Source: Phorcus lineatus
Taxonomy: Eukaryota > Mollusca > Gastropoda > Trochida > Trochidae
Length of the DNA: 64,000 nucleotides
Assembly (NCBI GenBank): GCA_921293015.1
Contig: OV121091.1
Span: forward strand, 13,421,755 to 13,485,754
Direction: 5' to 3'
The position numbers and the translations under genes were made by a program. This document shows, piece after piece, positions 56,760-64,000 of the stretch (position 1 is the stretch's first letter; the number at the start of each line of letters is the position of its first letter). The notes under the pieces were generated by a model, which worked only from the letters and a program-made list of their open reading frames with translations, was not told the origin of the DNA and ran no database searches.

Positions 56760-57920
56760 TAGAACATTTCCAAAACACTCAGTATCATTTGATCTGAAGG
56801 TAACGAAAATGTTGCACGTTTTTAACGGAACAATAGGTTTTGTTCATCAAATACTCCCGCATGGTGAATAGCAGGTCCTTATAAAAAAAACGCGCATTTG
56901 TGTCGCAGAGAAGACATGCCCTAAATAACACTCATCAAGAAAAAAAATTCTGCTTGAAAAGGGAGCTACTAATTTCCCATTGAAAGAATCATTGGCTGCA
57001 CTAAAAGAACGAGTGTAGGATTGGTCAAAGATAACCTCCTTGAAAGGTAATAATTAAAAAAACAATACTCTGAGCTTTGGGTTCGATTCGAACAATATAG
57101 TTTAAACGGCAAATTTCTCTTTGCATTTTTTAATTGAAATCTGTTAGTCTGTTGGAATTTTGAAAACAATACATTTAATTCATTGACTCTTGAATGCTCT
57201 TTTTAGATTATGTATGCTTTTGGAGAAAGTTTTTAGAACAGGTAAAATATAGCCAAAAAAGGGCATGATTCGAAATCTCAATAAACTGTAGGAAACATTA
57301 AACTAAATTCTTTATTAAAAACCATTTGCTTTCCCTAACAAATGTCGTATAATTTAACTCATGGTTACATTTTGCACACCTTTATCTAAGTAGTGTTTGT
57401 GTAATAGAGCCTTTAAATGAATAACATGTGGCAGTTCAATATACATGAGCTCTACCGAAGAAACACAGTAGGCACTATCGACGTCTATATCACACCGATA
57501 TGGATTATTCACTCTGCACATGCTGCATGGCCAAACCGAACTTAATTGATATATCCACACATCGTGTTTGCATGTTAAGCCACACAATAATTAATGTCCG
57601 TTTATACGAGAACGCGTGACTGAACAGTTGGTCATCATGTACACACCTGTCTGACAAACGTTCTTGATTGATGAAAAATATTACCTGTAAATTAATCCAA
57701 AAGCTGTTAACAAGTTAATGCCAGGTATTTGACGAATTTTAAGGTTCGTGCCTTTCGGTATGGAATGTTATAAGTCGAATATTTCCATCGTTGATCTAAT
57801 CGTTGCACAAGCAACTCGATAACAGTTCTAAGGATGCTAGAATTGTCCAGGATGAAGACCTATAGGGTAATTCTTTAAAGATAAGTATTGCTGAATTAAT
57901 AATTTGGCATACAGTTTTGT
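56760..57920. other. Unremarkable A+T-rich sequence
   Basis: No gene or repeat family seen. Confidence 0.5.
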
Positions 57921-57922
57921 TC

Positions 57923-57924
<2 letters not shown>

Positions 57925-57968
<44 letters not shown>
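57925..57968. repeat. (TA)n microsatellite
   Basis: About 22 uninterrupted TA units. Confidence 0.97.
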
Positions 57969-57973
<5 letters not shown>

Positions 57974-57974
57974 C

Positions 57975-59260
57975 AAGGAAAACTGTCTTCCAACAATTTC
58001 AGCACATAACCAAACAGACCACATACCTTTCAACGTTTTTTTCCAGATATTATACATATACTAAAGTGTGACAGATGAAGATGAAACTTAATAGTACTCA
58101 GAGATTAATGTGAGCTATCGATTACACAAAGAAACCACCTATAAACCTAATCAATAACGAAGGTAACTTTTGCGAGAATACTATTCCATTACCTTACTAG
58201 AACAGGTGTGAATTTCAAATTAATTGAATATTTTTTATATCAATTCAGGATCCTCAGCTTTTTATCTCGGAAGAGTTTTCTCGATTTAAAGACCCCATTA
58301 AAACTCTCTAACAGTTTGCCTGTATCTTACAGTGAACGTATAAAGTATACAGTGCAGTGCACTAAAACTTACCCACGAATCCGTTTGTAAATTAAAGTCA
58401 TAGGTTCATATTTGCAAGGCAAATGGTAATGTACGCCAGACAAAAAGTTTATCACTCAAAGAAACTTTTCCCCTGAAGTTTGCAACAATTTTCAGAAACC
58501 TGCGTGCATTCCAGCCCTCAATAATGACGTTCAAAACAACCTACCCTGTGTCTCTGTCGAGCGTCAGTCCTTAACATGTCATTTCGCAAAAGCCATGACG
58601 TAGAACACATGAAATTTCCAAACTGAATGCTTACCTTTTTCAAATACAGAAAGTACAAAAAAGGTGAAAAACTCAATGAAAACTGCGTCTGTCAAAAGTA
58701 TCGGCGCTGCAATTACTAGATTTCCGGTATATCGCACTCATGATGGGGTGTATTTTATTTGGTTGCCGTTTGGTCTGAAATTGCAGACGCCAAGAAGCAG
58801 CCTCACCCTAAACTGTGAAACGGGTATAAAATTAGAAATCTTTGCGGACGCGACACGAAAGATTGGTGTAAGTGATAAGATGTTTGTTCGTGAAAAATAA
58901 TAAGTTCGTACTAAAGGGAATCTAAGACTTTCACAAGTTGAAATATGATAATATACTGTGACTATGTTCCCAGTCAACCAGCTATGAATTGAAACCTGGT
59001 TAGGATGAGCATCGTCCGTTTCTATACTAAATGGCTGCCAAACTCATATACTTCGAAGGGAGTTTATGTAAAAAAAAACTAATTGAATTCTGACATCCAA
59101 TCAACGAGCCAAAAACGAAACGCCTTTAACAAGAAAAGCTGGATAATGGCGCTATAAAAATGTTGAAATAGATATGAATAACATCCTCTTTTGTTGCACT
59201 CATTAAATTTTGCGGGCATTATTTATTTCAAGAAGCATGTATTTTACTCAATTTCGGCAG
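57975..59260. other. No supported gene
   Basis: The 78-codon plus frame at 58664-58900 includes YFIWLPFGLK, which recalls LPFGL of LTR-type RTs, but no flanking motif follows. Confidence 0.4.
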
Positions 59261-59263
59261 ATT

Positions 59264-59596
59264 CATTCTGCTAAATCAGTGTAAATGAATCTGTTCTCGC
59301 TCCTTCCTAATACCTTGATCTCTTTGAAGCAAAACGTCTAGTATCGCTAGCTATCTGACCAGCCAATGAGACGACTAGCATTCAGAAACAGCGGCACAAC
59401 CCGGATGTAAAATCCGTTGAGTTCAAGATAGTAGCTTCACTCTCTTTGAATGACGACATTTCATTGGCTGAAATAATAACAAGTGAACAAGTCACAAATA
59501 TCAAACCGATCCAGCCATACGAGGCATTTGGCCCGAAAGAGATCAGGGTGTTAGGAAAGAACGAGAGCGGATTCATATATGCTGATATGCACGATG
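59264..59596 (-). mobile_element. Full-length CAT/ATG-ended MITE, perfect 9-bp TSD
   Basis: 333 bp from cattctgctaaatcagtg to ctgatatgcacgatg, flanked by perfect cggcagatt at 59255-59263 and 59597-59605. The interior is inverted relative to the 9786 copy. Confidence 0.9.
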
Positions 59597-59609
59597 CGGC
59601 AGATTAGAC

Positions 59610-60940
59610 CAGACCGATTTCACGTGTTATTAGATGTTGACAAGTTACACGTTCCTTTTTCCAAATTTTTCACAAGCAATGTTCTGTTTTGGACGCTTTA
59701 AAAGAGGTTTTGAGGTTATGACATAAAACAGCAAAATTTCTTGAGGCTACAAGACTAAAAGATTCAGAAAAGAAACGTCTTAAATTAAATATCGAAGGAA
59801 GGAGGATCTCAAAGAAAATCTTATTTAGGGCACGAATGCAGCCCAAGCCGTGCTTTAATGTTCTGATATTTTTCTCACCATGCTTTGTGATTTGATCAGT
59901 TTGCTTCATTTATCTCAGGAGAGTAGCTCTTATAACATAGATAAAACTAAAATGTGTTTGCTAAAACATCAGCAGAAATGATATTAAGCTTTCAATGAGA
60001 CGGAGTTTCATCAATTTTCATTTGCCTGTTGACATAGAATATCTTATCAGGAACCTATGTCTCATTAAGCCAACTACACAGTTAAAAACTAAGCCTGAAA
60101 GAATAATGATTACACATTCAAACGTAATAATCCAATGTCAAAAGTCAGTGAGATGTCAAAGTTGTACATATAAAACATATGTAACATGGCGTATTAGCAG
60201 ACCATTCAATAATCTTGTATACATGCCATTATGAATGTCAACGCGATAATAGAACTGGATTCATTTATGTTTATCAATTCTCAATGATTAATATTGTGAT
60301 CAATATACTATAGACGGTTGTGTTCACGCCCTGGATATATTTTCCCATACTTTTATGTATTGTGTAGTTTCCCTATTAACCTTAAGGTGATCAGATGAAT
60401 ATATTAATAGGAAAACGTCACTGTTATGAAAATAAACGGAACTGATGATGAAATCAGATTGGAAAAATAATCTTATTTGTGTTTTAATCGGCGTGAAACT
60501 TGTCATATCAGATGCTTACTACAATAAGTATAGCAGGAAATATTTTATAACAAACTTTGATAAACTGTTACGTTAAATTTAGCTGAAATAGTCATTTGAA
60601 CAAAATATCGAAACAAGGTTATGAAATGTTTCAGTGAAACTGATTTTTTGGTCTTTAAAACAAATATCCCATATATTCTTATCATAATCTCTTGGCTGAA
60701 GGAACATTTACTTTAACAAATGTTGGTTTATGAGAACTGAATTTTACATTTCTTATGAACTTGATTTCGAAATGCCTTTCCAAGAATGAAATTAAGGGGG
60801 CAATATTGAAAAGTTATTCAGAAAGAACTATCACTTATTTTGTTTTCACTAAACCCAATTACATATCTGGTGTCCAATGTAAAGACAAATTCTGTCAGCA
60901 TAACGACAGTGTAGATTTCAATAGACAGGATACGACAAGG
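59610..60940. other. Unremarkable sequence
   Basis: Short frames on both strands without family features. Confidence 0.5.
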
Positions 60941-60952
60941 GCTCGTATGAGA

Positions 60953-60992
60953 ACAGAGATTGTATAGGAATTATTACCGGAGCTAACTCTGT
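60953..60992. repeat. Conserved hairpin repeat, copy 3
   Basis: Arms acagag / ctctgt with loop tataggaattattaccgg; upstream gggctcgtatgagaac is shared with the other copies. Confidence 0.6.
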
Positions 60993-60999
60993 GGGCAGA

Positions 61000-62420
61000 G
61001 AATGTGTCTATTTACAGTCTTGTCCCCTCAAGCCTTGAATCTTGTACTAAGATTTCCCCAGGTCCCATATACACTAAAATGGCGTTTATAACAAAAAAAA
61101 CAAACCAACAACATAAACTGCTAGTAAGTCTAGCTCAATGTAAACCTGGCCTGGTTTATAATGCATCAGAGGAAGTAAGTCGATGTCAAATTATCACAAA
61201 CGCAAGTGATTGTGGCATTTTGTTAAACAAAGTAGGTTATTTAATTTTCCTTTTTCAGAAATGATTCTTGAATCCCTTAAAAAAATACCATAAGTGTTTT
61301 AAAACACGATTAAATATTCCTGTCAAAAATCGTTGAATAAAAACAAATTAAATTAAATTAAATGAAATTGTAGAAAAATAAGGTGATTAAAAAGATGTTA
61401 ATATTTGCCCATTCCTCTCAGTATTTTTCGAAGTTAGTTTCAAGGTAAAATTTTTGGATCAGAAACATTTACCATGGATCATCCACGACAACGAGACACA
61501 AAACTGGACTCTGTTGTAGTGAAGTTGATAGAAATCGTCACTCAGAGTAATCTTTGTAGTTCATTGATCGAAGCCTTTAGGGCAAACATACCCGGGTACC
61601 GTGTTCATATCATTTATTCAGTCACTGCGTTAGGTATTCATGCCCTGAAAATAATTTGATCTACTTAGGACCGAGTGGTGTTGATTTCAACAGCATGGGC
61701 CTGCATGTTAATATAAATGCAATTCAGCAGTAATGGTTTCCGTGACTTCATACCTGTGCTGGTAAATTCGATATCCATACCTGTCTGTCTGGCTGCTTGA
61801 TTGATTAATGTAATGAGATTACCTGTGAGTTTCCTCCCTGCTGTAAACTATCAATTATAGTAGGAATTTAAGATCATGTAAATTATTTGCCCACATGCGA
61901 GGTTTTTAGAAGTCATTTGTGACTTCTGAGTTAAATGCAGTCAGCAACTTGCTCACAATTGTAAAGTAATGTGAGCGGCTCATCTTTACACTTGTAAATG
62001 TAGTTTAGCTTCTATTGTATTCGTTATATCCCATTGCATTAAGATAGAGAGGAAACATATTTATTTATACCTTTTGTTTGGACATGATATCGATATCGCC
62101 ACAACGTTGCTAAATATTTCAACTCAAGCGAAATGAGTTTATAGCCTGTAAACTTCGCCCTTGGTTGTAAATTGATAACGCGCCTAAATAATAGTAGAAC
62201 ATCCTTACTCAGACTTTGACATAATCATACCAGTGCAATTGCCATTTAAGTTTTTTTTAAATAATGAGATTTCTCTTTATCAATTGATGAAAGCATATAA
62301 AATATTCGATATTTATGAAGAAATTACCAAAGTCTGACTTAGTCTGAGGGTTTTATATCTAGTTTATATCTCAATGACTTTTCAATGTCTTTCTACCATG
62401 AAAACTACCTCTTCCTAAAT
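61000..62420. other. Unremarkable A+T-rich sequence
   Basis: No gene supported; short frames only. Confidence 0.5.
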
Positions 62421-62430
62421 ACCCAGACAC

Positions 62431-62640
62431 CAGTTGATTTGGGTGACCTTGACATTATTTTCAAATCCATAACGAGACTTATACCAGTTTTTGAAACGTG
62501 GTTAGCGTTGTATCTCATGAACCTATGCATACAAAGTCTTCAAATTGGTATCAGACTTAGATTGAGAAGTGCTCAGAAAACAGTCGATTTGGATGACCTT
62601 GACCTAATTCAAGGTCACATTAGGTCAAGGTCACTACCTT
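62431..62640 (+). repeat. 150-bp tandem repeat with nuclear-receptor half-sites
   Basis: cagttgatttgggtgacctt and cagtcgatttggatgacctt are about 149 bp apart. The second unit ends with tgaccttgacct and aggtcaaggtcac, overlapping AGGTCA half-sites in opposite orientation. Confidence 0.75.
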
Positions 62641-62649
62641 ATTTTAAAA

Positions 62650-63220
62650 TTGTATAAAATATTTAATATAACTACATTTATTTGTTTCTTTACTTGCCAA
62701 CAGCGTTTAGTTGTTTTTAAAAAAATGTTTTTCGGAAACACTGATGTATCATCATTCATTTATTCTTATTAATGAAATATTTCAAGAACAAGAGAATATG
62801 TTTTTGTGGCCACATTGAAACATAACTTTTAGCATTTTAATGATGACAAATTCCAGACTTTAAGTCGAGGCTAGTGGCCATCTCAGTATTGAGTACCCTT
62901 TAAGGATAATAACAATCAAATCAAACATTAAAAGCTCGCTGCTCTGTAGAAACTCTTATGTGTGCCAGCCATTCGGGGGTCACGTTTGTGATAATTACTT
63001 GTAATGATATAATGTAAGCTGTCAACCCTAATATGATTTACATTAAGTCATATTATAGGTTAACTGCTAAACAAAAATCTATAGTTACTGAGAGAGCAAT
63101 ACATTATTTCTATTTCGTAGTTTATTTGATTAGGTAAATAACAATGGGGTAGGTACTAAATTACTTATTATCATTATTAGTTTACATAAAGCATTTTGAT
63201 CCCTTGATAAAAAATATGAG
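62650..63220. other. Unremarkable A+T-rich sequence
   Basis: Nothing supported. Confidence 0.5.
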
Positions 63221-63227
63221 GATATAT

Positions 63228-63543
63228 TATAATAATAATAATAATGTGGATATTTATATGGCGCCTTTTCCACGTCCTATGACATGCTCAAAGCGCTACC
63301 TACATCATTACCCTGAGGGAAGTGTACTTTCAAAGCTGCTACTAAGCGCTAAGCGCGACCATATAGGTCCGTACAACCCTATATTCAGGTACCCATTTTA
63401 ACAGCTGGGTGGACTGAGTGCAATGTGGATGAAGTGCCTTGCCCAAGGACACAACATAATTTTGGACCCAGGTCACAAAAATTCGAACCCGAGTCGTCGG
63501 CGTGAAGGGCCAGCACGCTAACCACTACACCACTGTGCTCCAC
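63228..63543 (-). mobile_element. tRNA-derived SINE with (ATT)n tail
   Basis: The head lies at the right: tggtgtagtggttagcgtgc on the minus strand (box A) and ggttcgaatt (box B, 63481-63490). The central domain has tgtccttgggcaaggcactt and gtccacccagctg. The 3' end ggcgccatataaatatcc is followed by (att)n at 63228-63246. This is an RTE-type 3' end and a family distinct from the (CTCA)n SINEs. No TSD was identified with confidence. Confidence 0.88.
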
Positions 63544-63549
63544 ATTGAT

Positions 63550-64000
63550 GAACATCGTCATAAATCTTCGGTTTAAAATGGTGCAAACACTCGTTTTAAA
63601 GTATATTTATTGTATAATGCAGTGAAGAATTTGTATGTAAGGAATTTAAGGGTTAAACAGAAGGAAAACTTTCCCCCATCATTTGCGAAATTCATCTTTA
63701 CAATTTAAATCAATTAACATGTTGTTGAAGATGAACTCATTCATCGACACGAAAGATCGGTTCACTGTATACATAGACTTTGTCACGTGCCACAAGAACC
63801 TACCGCAACCGTGTAACTTGGCAAATACTGAAAAAAACTATATAATAAGCAATATGCAAATACACAATATTAATTATAAATGCACGGAAATATTAATTTC
63901 AAAACTATTGTCTGATGTGTAGCATCCATAAGCCGTAAAGAAAACGTTGTATACTACCAATAACAGTTTTTACCAATCAAAATTATTTAGTACATAAATA
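63550..64000. other. Unremarkable sequence at the right edge
   Basis: A 79-codon frame at 63683-63922 has no recognised features. Confidence 0.45.

Noticed and set aside
58664-58900. Possible LTR-retrotransposon RT fragment (YFIWLPFGLK)
   Set aside because: Only one short motif matches; the expected F.T..G.Y before it and AP..F after it are not convincing in any frame.

Overview
The window is eukaryotic nuclear DNA: A+T-rich, mostly non-coding, with one large spliced gene set among interspersed repeats. tRNA-derived SINEs with (CTCA)n tails, mollusc-style 145-170 bp tandem repeats, a Penelope-like element with a hammerhead ribozyme, and a Mohawk-type TALE homeobox gene suggest a lophotrochozoan. 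A gastropod mollusc is most likely; the (CTCA)n-tailed SINEs look abalone-like, but the species is inferred, not shown.

The one convincing host gene is a Mohawk (MKX) homologue on the minus strand. I assembled four coding exons by hand from splice sites and phase: 54440-54184 (N-terminus), 23342-23020 (complete TALE homeodomain), 21956-21597 (conserved KYK...YLND motif) and 18831-18752 (YWK...ALTNLA helix and stop). They give 1020 nt, or 339 aa, close to vertebrate MKX (about 350 aa). Intron 1 is about 30.8 kb and fills half the window. Upstream of the ATG is a compact candidate promoter: an exact TGATTGACAG PBX:PREP/MEIS decamer, an inverted CCAAT box and a perfect CRE, followed by short upstream ORFs.

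Region 1-18.7 kb lies 3' of Mohawk and is repeat-rich. It holds a 165-bp tandem repeat interrupted by a SINE; a rearranged Penelope-like element (inverted reverse-transcriptase fragment, GIY-YIG endonuclease C-terminus, pLTR-like segment with a complete minimal hammerhead ribozyme); a decayed Ulp1/C48 peptidase; several SINEs with target-site duplications; a 340-bp TIR element with 9-bp duplications (Mutator-like); and a 470-bp TTAA-flanked TIR element.

Region 18.7-54.4 kb is Mohawk. Intron 1 contains a 5'-truncated non-LTR retrotransposon (RT with YADD) in the same orientation as the gene, a 107-bp foldback next to a CRE-like cluster, many short tandem repeats, and a 66-bp SINE-tail insertion with perfect 10-bp duplications. 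Much of 39-49 kb shows nothing recognisable.

Region 54.4-64 kb lies 5' of Mohawk: the promoter, a G+C-richer block at 55.7-56.04 kb that may be regulatory, two more Mutator-like MITEs, a repeat dense in nuclear-receptor half-sites and a second SINE family with an (ATT)n tail. A conserved hairpin (acagagg...cctctgt) recurs at 265, 19826 and 60953 and is not explained by any family I recognise.

All similarity statements rest on reading the sequence against remembered family patterns; no search was run.
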